From assembly GCA_046712825.1 (NCBI GenBank), contig JBKKCR010000213.1, positions 1-7,880 on the forward strand: a stretch of 7,880 nt of DNA, given 5' to 3'. Numbering within the stretch: the stretch's first letter is position 1; each line of letters opens with the position of its first letter. The notes below the pieces were generated by a model. It was given only the letters and a program-made list of their open reading frames with translations. It had not been told where the DNA came from and ran no database searches. Positions 1-5,587 of this stretch are shown one piece after another. The position numbers were made by a program, and so were the translations under genes. This stretch comes from DATFGK01 sp046712825. GTDB lineage: Bacteria > Actinomycetota > AC-67.

Positions 1-643
1 CGAGCCGCTCCAGCACCGGCTCGAAGCGGCCTTCGAGGAAGGAGACGAGATCCTCGGCGATGTGGCGATGCTCCTCGGTGTCGACGTGTCCGACGCACGG
101 GGCGGCACACTTGCCGATGTCGTAGAAGAGGCACGGCCGGTTGATCCGCCGGCATCGGTCGAACACGCCCTGCGAACAGGTGCGGACCGGGAAGGTCCTC
201 AGGAGCAGATCGAGCGTCTCGCGGATCGCATACGCGTGTGCGAACGGCCCGAAGTAGCGCACGCCCTTCCGCTTCTTCCCGCGAAGCACCATGGCTCGCG
301 GGTATTCCTCGTCGAGCGTGATGGCGAGATAGGGATAGGACTTGTCGTCCCGGTAACGGACGTTGAACCGCGGCTTGTGGGTTTTGATCAGGTTGTACTC
401 GAGGTGGAGAGACTCGACCTCGTTGGCGACGACGATCCACTCGACCTCGGCCGCCGACTCCACCATCGCCGCCGTCCGGGGGTGGAGCGCGTCCGGGTCC
501 TGGAAGTAGCTCGATACCCGGCTCCGCAGCGACAGCGCTTTCCCGACATAGATCACCCGGCCCTGGGCGTCCTTGAAAAGGTATGCGCCGGGCTGATCGG
601 GGATCGTTTCCGGCTTTGGACGCCGGATTCCGCCGGGGATCAC
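1..643 (-). CDS. uvrC: UvrABC system protein C (excinuclease subunit), N-terminal part, cut by window start
   Basis: UvrC makes the two incisions around a lesion once UvrA and UvrB have marked it (nucleotide excision repair, cytoplasm). About 214 residues are visible. Seen: a GIY-YIG nuclease domain at residues ~16-95, with GAY at 19-21, YVGK at 32-35, the catalytic-type Arg near 40, and Glu 77 in NEVESLHLEYNLIK. A cysteine cluster follows (about C156, C171, C179, C183, in RPCLFYDIGKCAAPC), spaced like the cysteines reported to hold a [4Fe-4S] cluster in E. coli UvrC; an extra Cys lies near 164. The UVR motif, RNase H-like and HhH domains lie beyond the window. I chose the GTG at 641-643: it is the only plausible start ahead of the domain, and a TAGAAT -10 ends 7 nt upstream, as in leaderless actinobacterial genes. 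The family call is secure; the start is probable. Confidence 0.96.
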   Translation of the reverse strand, partial: MIPGGIRRPKPETIPDQPGAYLFKDAQGRVIYVGKALSLRSRVSSYFQDPDALHPRTAAMVESAAEVEWIVVANEVESLHLEYNLIKTHKPRFNVRYRDDKSYPYLAITLDEEYPRAMVLRGKKRKGVRYFGPFAHAYAIRETLDLLLRTFPVRTCSQGVFDRCRRINRPCLFYDIGKCAAPCVGHVDTEEHRHIAEDLVSFLEGRFEPVLERL

Positions 644-650
644 GTTCTCT

Positions 651-656
651 ATTCTA
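651..656 (-). promoter_or_regulatory. Putative leaderless -10 element of uvrC
   Basis: On the minus strand TAGAAT is followed by 7 nt and then the GTG of uvrC. That geometry puts the transcription start at or next to the start codon, as is common in actinobacteria. There is no good Shine-Dalgarno sequence and no recognisable -35. The element lies downstream of the hairpin at 672-695, so uvrC would have its own promoter even if uvrA transcripts end there. Function is inferred from position and sequence only. Confidence 0.45.
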
Positions 657-662
657 AGGAGG

Positions 663-695
663 CAAAAGGATAGGGCGAGCCCGCAGGCTCGCCCT
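663..695 (-). terminator. Rho-independent-type terminator between uvrA and uvrC
   Basis: A perfect 10-bp inverted repeat (AGGGCGAGCC at 672-681, GGCTCGCCCT at 686-695) closes on a 4-base loop. Read on the minus strand the loop is TGCG closed by C-G, a UNCG-type stable tetraloop, and the stem is followed by ATCCTTTTG. Tail and loop both favour minus-strand transcription, so it most likely ends transcripts from uvrA, whose stop is about 195 nt upstream. Confidence 0.6.
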
Positions 696-890
696 CGCCA
701 CATGGTCTTCGATTAAGAGGCCGCGCAGTTGCCCTGTCCTTCATCCCTCGGCCCCACCGAGGCGGGGCCTTCATGCCTGGGACCACAACACGTTGTTCGC
801 GGTTCTCAACCGACTACATCGGCCTCTCGAGCTCTGGCGATAAGGGACTTGAGACCCGGCCGGCGAAAATCGTCACATCGTACTAGCCCG
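696..890. other. Intergenic region between uvrA and the terminator, with small inverted repeats
   Basis: I find no convincing gene, tRNA or known riboswitch here. Seen: two mutually exclusive 6-bp hairpins, CCTCGG/CCGAGG (746-751 with 757-762) and GGCCCC/GGGGCC (750-755 with 764-769). Both lie between copies of CCTTCAT at 738-744 and 768-774. There is also an ACAAC-N2-GTTGT palindrome (785-796), a 5-bp hairpin CGGTT/AACCG (800-812), and GGGACTTGAGACCC at 844-857, which resembles a DosR box. It could be the 3' untranslated region of uvrA or hold a small RNA; neither is shown. Confidence 0.35.
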
Positions 891-3740
891 TTATGCGGGT
901 TCGGCTTCGTGCGCCTGGAGGCCGAGCACCTCTCGCAGGAAGCGGCCGGTGTAGGACCGCGTCACGCCGGCGACGTCCTCGGGCGTGCCTTGGGCGACGA
1001 TCTCTCCGCCGAGGTTCCCGCCTTCCGGGCCGAGGTCGATGATCCAGTCCGCCTGCTTCACGACGTCGAGGTTGTGCTCGATCACGATCACCGTGTTCCC
1101 GGCGTCGACGAGCCGCTGCAGCACGCCGAGCAACTTGGAGATGTCCTCGAAGTGGAGGCCCGTCGTCGGCTCGTCCAGGATGTACACCGTCCGGCCCGTC
1201 GCACGCTTCGACAGCTCGCTCGCCAGCTTCACGCGCTGCGCTTCGCCGCCGGACAACGTCGGCGCCGGCTGCCCGAGCTTGATGTAGCCGAGACCGACGT
1301 CGTTCAGCGTCTCGAGGTGCCGGCGTATCACCGGCAGCGCCTCGAAGAACCCCACCGCTTCCTCGACCGACATCTCGAGCACCTGCGAGATGTTCTTGCC
1401 CTTGAACGTGACCTCGAGCGTCTCGCGGTTGTAGCGCTTGCCCTTGCAGATCTCGCACGGGACGTAGATGTCGGGCAGGAAGTGCATCTCGATCTTGATC
1501 TGACCGTCGCCAGCGCACGACTCGCAGCGTCCGCCCTTGACGTTGAACGAGAAGCGGCCCGGCAGGTAGCCGCGCGCGCGAGCCTCCTGCGTCTTGCTGA
1601 ACAGCTGGCGAACATGATCGAACACGCCGATGTAGGTCGCCGGATTCGAGCGCGGCGTCCGGCCGATCGGAGCCTGATCGACGTTCACGACCTTGTCGAT
1701 GTGCTCGATGCCGGTGAGGGCGCGGTGCTTCCCGGGAACGGTGCGCGAGCCGTAGATCTTGTGCATCAGCGCCGGATAGACGGTGTCGGTCAGCAGGGAG
1801 GACTTGCCGCTGCCGGAGACTCCGCTGATGCACACGAGGGAGCCCAGCGGGAACTTTACGTCGATGTTCTTGAGATTGTTTTGCCGCGCGCCCTTCACGG
1901 TGATGAAGTTGCCGCCCGGCGGGCGGCGCCATGCCGGTATCGCGATCGAACGCTTCCCCGCGAGGTACTGACCGGTCAACGACTTCTTGTTCCGCAGAAG
2001 GTCCTTGTACGAGCCCGCGTGGACGATCTCGCCGCCGTGCTCGCCGGCGCCGGGGCCGATGTCGACGACGTAGTCGGCCGTCTGGATCGTGGCTTCGTCG
2101 TGCTCGACGACGATCAGCGTGTTGCCGATGTCGCGGAGGCGGATGAGCGTCTCGATGAGCCGGTGGTTGTCGCGCTGATGCAGACCGACGGAGGGCTCGT
2201 CGAGGATGTAGAGGACGCCGACAAGCCCGCTGCCGATCTGCGTCGCGAGTCGGATCCGCTGCGCCTCGCCGCCGGCCAGCGTCGCGGCCGAGCGTTCGAG
2301 CGTCAGATAGTCGAGCCCGACGTCGATCAGGAACCCGAGCCGCGACGCGACCTCCTTGATGATCCGGTCGCCGATCAGGTGCTCGCGATCGCTCCATTCG
2401 AGGGTTCGCACGAACTTGTCGGTCTCGCTGATCGACATCCGGCAGAGGTCAGAGATGTGGGTCCCCCCGACGGTGACCGCCAGCGACTCCGGCTTGAGGC
2501 GCGTGCCCTTGCACGCCGGGCACGGCACCTCCAGCATGTACTCCTCGATCTTCTCGCGCTGGTAGTCGCTGTCGGCCTCGTCGCGCTTCCGCTCGAGCCA
2601 GCGGACGACGCCTTCGTAATAGGTGTTGTAGGAGCGCGTCCGGCCGTACCGGTTCCGATACCTCACGTGGACCTGGTCGTCGCCGGTGCCGTACAGGAAG
2701 ATGTCTTTCTGCTTCTTCGTGAGCTTGCGCCACGGCGTCTTGGGCTTGGCGCCCGCGTGCTCCGCGACCGACTCGAGCATGCGCGCGAAGTACTCGGTCC
2801 GGCCGCCCGTCCACGGCGCGATCGCGCCCTCGTTTACCGGGAGGTCCGGGTCCGGCACGACGAGCTCCTCGTCGACCTCCAGGTGCGTGCCGAGCCCGTC
2901 GCAGCGCGGACACGCGCCGTACGGCGAGTTGAACGAGAAGTTCTTCGGCTGCAGCTCTTCGAACGATAGCCCGCAGTGGTGACACGCGAGGTGCTGCGAG
3001 TAGGTCTGCACCTCGCCGGTGTCGACGAGCTCGATCGCGACCATGCCTTCGGCCAAGTTGAGCGCCGTCTCGATCGAATCGGCGAGACGACGCTCGAGCC
3101 CCGGCTTCATGACGAGCCGGTCGACGATCACCTCGATCGAATGCTTGTAGTAGCGGTCGAGCCGGATCTTCTCGGAGAGCTCGCGAACCTCGCCGTCGAC
3201 CCGCGCTCGCGCGAAGCCCTTCTTGCCGAGGTCCTCGAGCAGCTTCTCGTACTCGCCCTTGCGAGATCGCACGATGGGAGCGAGGACCTGGAACTTCGTT
3301 CGCTCCGGAAGCGCACGGACCTGGTCGACGATCTGGTCGGGCGACTGGCGGGCGATCGGCCGCCCGCACTTCGGGCAGTGGGGCTTGCCCACGCGCGCGT
3401 ACAGCAGCCGCAGGTAGTCGTAGATCTCGGTGATCGTGCCGACGGTCGAGCGGGGGTTGTGGCCGGCCGTCTTCTGATCGATCGAGATCGCCGGCGACAT
3501 GCCTTCGACGAAGTCGACGTCGGGCTTCTCCATCTGCCCGAGGAACTGACGTGCATACGACGACAGGCTCTCGACGTAACGGCGCTGACCTTCCGCGTAG
3601 ATGGTGTCGAAGGCGAGGCTCGACTTACCGCTTCCGGAGATGCCCGTGAATACGATCAGCTTGTCGCGCGGGAGCTCCAGGTGAACGTTCTTGAGGTTGT
3701 GCTCACGGGCGCCGTGGATGACGATCTTCTCGGTTGCCAA
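891..3740 (-). CDS. uvrA: UvrABC system protein A (excinuclease ATPase subunit)
   Basis: UvrA is the dimeric ABC-class ATPase that finds helix-distorting lesions and loads UvrB. At 949 residues it has normal full length. First ABC module: Walker A GISGSGKS at 33-40, signature LAGGEAQ at 488-494, Walker B YILDEPS around 511-517. Second: GVSGSGKS at 640-647, LSGGEAQ at 829-835, YILDEPT around 853-859. Zinc modules are intact: C253/C256/C277/C280 and C739/C742/C762/C765, plus CPKC at 122-125 and CPAC at 407-410, which can form the third zinc site seen in some UvrAs. The start is TTG at 3738-3740, matching family N-termini (MATEKIVIHGAREHNLKNV); GGGAG lies 11 nt upstream. It starts 24 nt after the Rieske gene and is probably cotranscribed with it from the promoter near 4155-4177. 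No defect seen. Confidence 0.99.
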   Translation of the reverse strand: MATEKIVIHGAREHNLKNVHLELPRDKLIVFTGISGSGKSSLAFDTIYAEGQRRYVESLSSYARQFLGQMEKPDVDFVEGMSPAISIDQKTAGHNPRSTVGTITEIYDYLRLLYARVGKPHCPKCGRPIARQSPDQIVDQVRALPERTKFQVLAPIVRSRKGEYEKLLEDLGKKGFARARVDGEVRELSEKIRLDRYYKHSIEVIVDRLVMKPGLERRLADSIETALNLAEGMVAIELVDTGEVQTYSQHLACHHCGLSFEELQPKNFSFNSPYGACPRCDGLGTHLEVDEELVVPDPDLPVNEGAIAPWTGGRTEYFARMLESVAEHAGAKPKTPWRKLTKKQKDIFLYGTGDDQVHVRYRNRYGRTRSYNTYYEGVVRWLERKRDEADSDYQREKIEEYMLEVPCPACKGTRLKPESLAVTVGGTHISDLCRMSISETDKFVRTLEWSDREHLIGDRIIKEVASRLGFLIDVGLDYLTLERSAATLAGGEAQRIRLATQIGSGLVGVLYILDEPSVGLHQRDNHRLIETLIRLRDIGNTLIVVEHDEATIQTADYVVDIGPGAGEHGGEIVHAGSYKDLLRNKKSLTGQYLAGKRSIAIPAWRRPPGGNFITVKGARQNNLKNIDVKFPLGSLVCISGVSGSGKSSLLTDTVYPALMHKIYGSRTVPGKHRALTGIEHIDKVVNVDQAPIGRTPRSNPATYIGVFDHVRQLFSKTQEARARGYLPGRFSFNVKGGRCESCAGDGQIKIEMHFLPDIYVPCEICKGKRYNRETLEVTFKGKNISQVLEMSVEEAVGFFEALPVIRRHLETLNDVGLGYIKLGQPAPTLSGGEAQRVKLASELSKRATGRTVYILDEPTTGLHFEDISKLLGVLQRLVDAGNTVIVIEHNLDVVKQADWIIDLGPEGGNLGGEIVAQGTPEDVAGVTRSYTGRFLREVLGLQAHEAEPA

Positions 3741-3764
3741 CGCGTCGGCCGCTCCCTTTACGCC

Positions 3765-4079
3765 TTAGTCGACCGCGATCTTGACCACGCCGTTCTCGAC
3801 CTTGGTCGGATAGGTCGGAACAGGCTCATCGGACGGACCGATCACCGGTTCGCCGGTTGTGATGTCGAACACGCTGCCGTGGAGCGGGCACTCGATCTGG
3901 TTCTCCTCGATGAGGTCGCCCTCGCCGAGCGGCCCGCCCGCGTGCGGACATTCGTTGCCGATCGCGTAGTACTCGCCGTTCTGGTTGATGAGCGCGATCT
4001 CGACACCTTTTACGTCCACGACGGTTGCCGAACCCGGCGGCACGTCTTCGATCTTGACCACCTCGACGAAGTTCTCCAT
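3765..4079 (-). CDS. Small Rieske [2Fe-2S] ferredoxin-like protein
   Basis: A 104-residue soluble protein made up of a single Rieske domain. The ligand motif is complete: C44-x-H46 (NECPHAGG), then C64-x2-H67 (IECPLHGSVFD), spaced C-x-H-x17-C-x2-H. The family includes electron-carrying ferredoxins of ring-hydroxylating dioxygenases (BphF-like) and NirD-like nitrite reductase small subunits. No dioxygenase or reductase gene lies here, so the partner is unknown. There is no signal peptide or membrane segment, so it acts in the cytoplasm. The start is ATG at 4077-4079, preceded by GGGGGAGAG on the minus strand; the frame stays open further upstream, but a longer reading would run through the control region and into the divergent pirin gene. 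It is the first gene of an apparent Rieske-uvrA operon, 24 nt from uvrA. A role tied to DNA repair is inference from that arrangement only. Confidence 0.93.
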   Translation of the reverse strand: MENFVEVVKIEDVPPGSATVVDVKGVEIALINQNGEYYAIGNECPHAGGPLGEGDLIEENQIECPLHGSVFDITTGEPVIGPSDEPVPTYPTKVENGVVKIAVD

Positions 4080-4099
4080 CCACTCTCCCCCGCGGAACT

Positions 4100-4150
4100 C
4101 GGCCGGGACCCGTTTGCGGCCGGGACCGGCGCTTGGACCCACCTGGACCC
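4100..4150. repeat. Cluster of GGACC direct repeats in the divergent control region
   Basis: An 11-bp perfect direct repeat CGGCCGGGACC occurs at 4100-4110 and 4117-4127. Then TGGACCC occurs at 4134-4140 and 4144-4150. Together they give four GGACC cores on the plus strand at 4106, 4123, 4135 and 4145; a fifth (4204-4208) and an inverted copy (4194-4198) lie in the palindrome at 4193-4209. The repeats sit mostly in the predicted 5' leader of the Rieske-uvrA transcript. They may be operators or form RNA structure; the sequence pattern is certain, the function is not. Confidence 0.5.
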
Positions 4151-4154
4151 GGCC

Positions 4155-4177
4155 ATGATAGCGAGGCCAGACGACAC
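4155..4177 (-). promoter_or_regulatory. Putative PafBC/RecA-NDp DNA-damage promoter of the Rieske-uvrA operon
   Basis: On the minus strand the sequence reads GTGTCGTCT, 8 nt, TATCAT. The RecA-NDp consensus recognised by PafBC in actinobacteria is TTGTCRGTG-N8-TANNNT. The core TGTCR, the 8-nt spacer and the -10 all match; the first base and the last three bases of the upstream box do not. Predicted transcription start is near 4148, leaving a leader of about 70 nt before the Rieske ATG. A half LexA-like GAAC lies just upstream, without a proper second half. Control of an excision-repair gene fits the known PafBC regulon, but this assignment is inferred from the motif alone. Confidence 0.5.
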
Positions 4178-4192
4178 GTTCCCCGGCGAGCC

Positions 4193-4209
4193 TGGTCCGG
4201 TAGGGACCA
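4193..4209. promoter_or_regulatory. Perfect 6-bp inverted repeat just upstream of the pirin -10 (possible operator)
   Basis: TGGTCC (4193-4198), GGTAG, GGACCA (4204-4209) form a palindrome ending one base before the TAGGAT element of the pirin gene. A protein bound here would cover the core promoter, so a repressor site is a reasonable guess. It shares the GGACC core with the repeats at 4100-4150, which suggests one regulator could act on both divergent promoters. Confidence 0.35.
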
Positions 4210-4210
4210 C

Positions 4211-4216
4211 TAGGAT
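4211..4216 (+). promoter_or_regulatory. Putative leaderless -10 element of the pirin-MBL operon
   Basis: TAGGAT fits TANNNT and is followed by 7 nt and then the ATG at 4224, which puts the transcription start at or beside the start codon. No clear -35 is visible. The same bases include AGGA, which could instead be a weak ribosome site 8 nt from the ATG, so the leaderless reading is not exclusive. Confidence 0.4.
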
Positions 4217-4223
4217 TGGCGGG

Positions 4224-4922
4224 ATGCTGCAACTCCGGCGGGACACCGAGATATTCCGGATAGACGGCGGCTGGTTCCAGGCCCGATGGCATTTCTCATT
4301 CGACCGGTACCGCGACCCCGAGAACATGGGCTTCGGCACGCTCCGCGTGTTCAACGACGACCGGCTCATCCCCGGGGCCGTCTGGCCGATGCATCCTCAC
4401 CGGGACATCGAGGGGATCACCTACGTCGTCGAAGGAACCTTCCGGCACGAGGACGACATCGGCACCGGCGGCGTCTTGCCGGCCGGCTCCGTCCAGCGGA
4501 TGACGCTCGGGTCGGGAGCCCGGCACTCCGAGCAGAACGGCTCGGAGACCGAGCCTATGAGGTTCATCCAGATGTGGATCATGCCGGCCGTGCTCGGACT
4601 CGGGCCGTCGTGCGAGCAACGCGTCTACACCAAGGAGGACCGAACCGACACGCTCCTGGAGGTGCTGTCACCCGAGGGCGGACCGGGGGTGCTGGTCCAC
4701 GAGGAGGCGAGGGTCTTCATCTCGTCACTGTCCGCAGGCGCCGCGATCGCGCGCGACATCCCGGCCGGGTTCGGGCACTACTTCTATCTGATCTCCGGCG
4801 GCATCGAGCTGAAAGGCGAGAAGCTCGCGATCGGCGACGCGGCCAAGATCAGCGACGAGCGCGAGCTGACCGTTCGCGCGCTCGAGCCGTCCGAGCTGAT
4901 CACAGTCGAAGTTCGCGTCTGA
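4224..4922 (+). CDS. Pirin family bicupin, YhhW-like (putative quercetin 2,3-dioxygenase type)
   Basis: A 232-residue cytoplasmic protein of the pirin cupin family, the usual length for E. coli YhhW-type members, which bind one metal ion and can cleave quercetin with O2 in vitro; natural substrates are mostly unknown. N-terminal cupin, residues ~15-125: WHFSFDRYRDPENMGFG, then HPHRDIEGITYVVEG, then SGARHSEQN. Metal ligands H57, H59, H101 and E103 are all present, at the positions known for YhhW. The C-terminal cupin (~140-230) is degenerate, as usual for the family. I chose the ATG at 4224: homologues begin close to this point and a TAGGAT lies 7 nt upstream. An in-frame ATG at 4155 would add 23 residues unlike the family. 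It is the first gene of a plus-strand pair, with MBL 4 nt downstream. The family is secure, the substrate is not. Confidence 0.93.
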   Translation: MLQLRRDTEIFRIDGGWFQARWHFSFDRYRDPENMGFGTLRVFNDDRLIPGAVWPMHPHRDIEGITYVVEGTFRHEDDIGTGGVLPAGSVQRMTLGSGARHSEQNGSETEPMRFIQMWIMPAVLGLGPSCEQRVYTKEDRTDTLLEVLSPEGGPGVLVHEEARVFISSLSAGAAIARDIPAGFGHYFYLISGGIELKGEKLAIGDAAKISDERELTVRALEPSELITVEVRV

Positions 4923-4926
4923 GGCG

Positions 4927-5583
4927 ATGCCGGCCAACGAGACGCCGCACCCACCGGAGACGGCCGAGTTCGGTCACGTGGTTCCCGGCGGCCCCACGCA
5001 TTCCTACGAAGCCGCCGACGGTTTCCTGGTCAAGAAGCTTTCCGTAGGGCCCTACGACAACAACGTGTACGTGCTGTCCTCGGAGGGCGAGGCGCTACTC
5101 GTCGACGGGGCCAACGACGCCGACCGGATCCTGGCCGAGCTCGAGGGGTTCCGCGTGAAAGGGATCGTTCAGACGCACGGCCACTTCGACCATGTGCAAG
5201 CTCTGGAACGGTTGGTGGAGGAGCTCGGCGTCCCGGTCCACGCGCACGGCGGTGATCGCATCCCGGTTCCCACCGAGCACATCGGCGAAGGAGACACGCT
5301 CGAGGTCGGCGGCGTCACGGTTCGCGCACTGCACACGCCGGGCCACACACCCGGCTCGGTTTCATTCGTCGCCGGGCCGTTCCTGTTCTCGGGCGACACG
5401 CTGTTCCCCGGCGGCCCGGGCAACACGGAGGGAGACCCGAAGCGATTCACCCAAGTGATGACCTCTCTCGGGCGCCTGTTCGCGCTGCCCGACGAGACGC
5501 GGGCGTGTCCGGGTCACGGGCTCGATTCGTTCATCGGGCGCGAACGCCCGTACGTCGAGACGTGGCGCCGCCGGGGCTGGTAG
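4927..5583 (+). CDS. Metallo-beta-lactamase-fold hydrolase (short glyoxalase II-like)
   Basis: A 218-residue MBL-fold enzyme with a complete two-metal site: HGHFDH at 84-89 (H84, H86, D88, H89), H140 in HTPGHTPGS, D157 in SGDTLF, and H197 in PGHG. The SVGPYDNNVYVL entry strand (39-50) is typical of hydroxyacylglutathione hydrolase-like members, but the C-terminal substrate-binding domain of true glyoxalase II is absent, so the substrate (possibly a thiol ester) is open. M. tuberculosis has an MBL-fold gene (Rv1637c) beside uvrA, and this is probably the same conserved neighbour. The ATG at 4927 follows the pirin stop by 4 nt; GAGG overlapping that stop is the likely ribosome site, so the two are translationally coupled. 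The first ~30 residues are Pro-rich and poorly conserved. It converges with the minus-strand gene ending at 5588, leaving 4 nt. Confidence 0.94.
   Translation: MPANETPHPPETAEFGHVVPGGPTHSYEAADGFLVKKLSVGPYDNNVYVLSSEGEALLVDGANDADRILAELEGFRVKGIVQTHGHFDHVQALERLVEELGVPVHAHGGDRIPVPTEHIGEGDTLEVGGVTVRALHTPGHTPGSVSFVAGPFLFSGDTLFPGGPGNTEGDPKRFTQVMTSLGRLFALPDETRACPGHGLDSFIGRERPYVETWRRRGW
5535..5550 (-). terminator. Possible terminator hairpin of the 5588-6189 minus-strand genes, inside the 3' end of the MBL gene
   Basis: CGGGCG-CGAA-CGCCCG is a perfect 6-bp inverted repeat. On the minus strand its loop reads TTCG, a UUCG tetraloop, about 37 nt past the stop at 5588. There is no U-tract. It also codes for IGRERP of the MBL protein, so a coding coincidence is quite possible. 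Confidence 0.25.
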
Positions 5584-5587
5584 CGCG

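Noticed and set aside
62..673. Plus-strand open frame opposite uvrC
   Set aside because: It mirrors the uvrC coding strand; the minus-strand translation is unmistakably a GIY-YIG UvrC N-terminus.
818..860. Sigma-28-like (flagellar) promoter, CTCAAG and GCCGAT on the minus strand
   Set aside because: The two boxes are about 24 nt apart, too far for this class, and no motility gene is nearby.
696..890. tRNA or known riboswitch in the uvrA-uvrC gap
   Set aside because: GGGTCTCAAGTCCC on the minus strand resembles a T-arm, but its loop is one base too long and no acceptor, D or anticodon arm can be placed. No conserved c-di-GMP, SAM or TPP core is seen.
729..2969. Very long open frame (746 codons) on the plus strand opposite uvrA
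   Set aside because: It is antisense to the conserved uvrA frame, has low-complexity Arg/Asp/Val/Leu-rich composition and no recognisable domain. Long antisense open frames are expected in high-G+C genes.
4166..4182. LexA (SOS) box ahead of the Rieske-uvrA operon
   Set aside because: Only the GAAC half is present; the other half reads CGTC instead of GTTC, so the palindrome fails.
2976..4223. Plus-strand frame running continuously into the pirin gene, which might suggest a large fusion protein
   Set aside because: The upstream part is antisense to uvrA and the Rieske gene and has no domain. The pirin homology starts at 4224 with promoter-like sequence just before it.
4080..4292. N-terminal extension of the Rieske protein by an upstream in-frame start
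   Set aside because: It would overlap the divergent pirin gene and its control region, and the ATG at 4079 has a clear ribosome site and matches family length.
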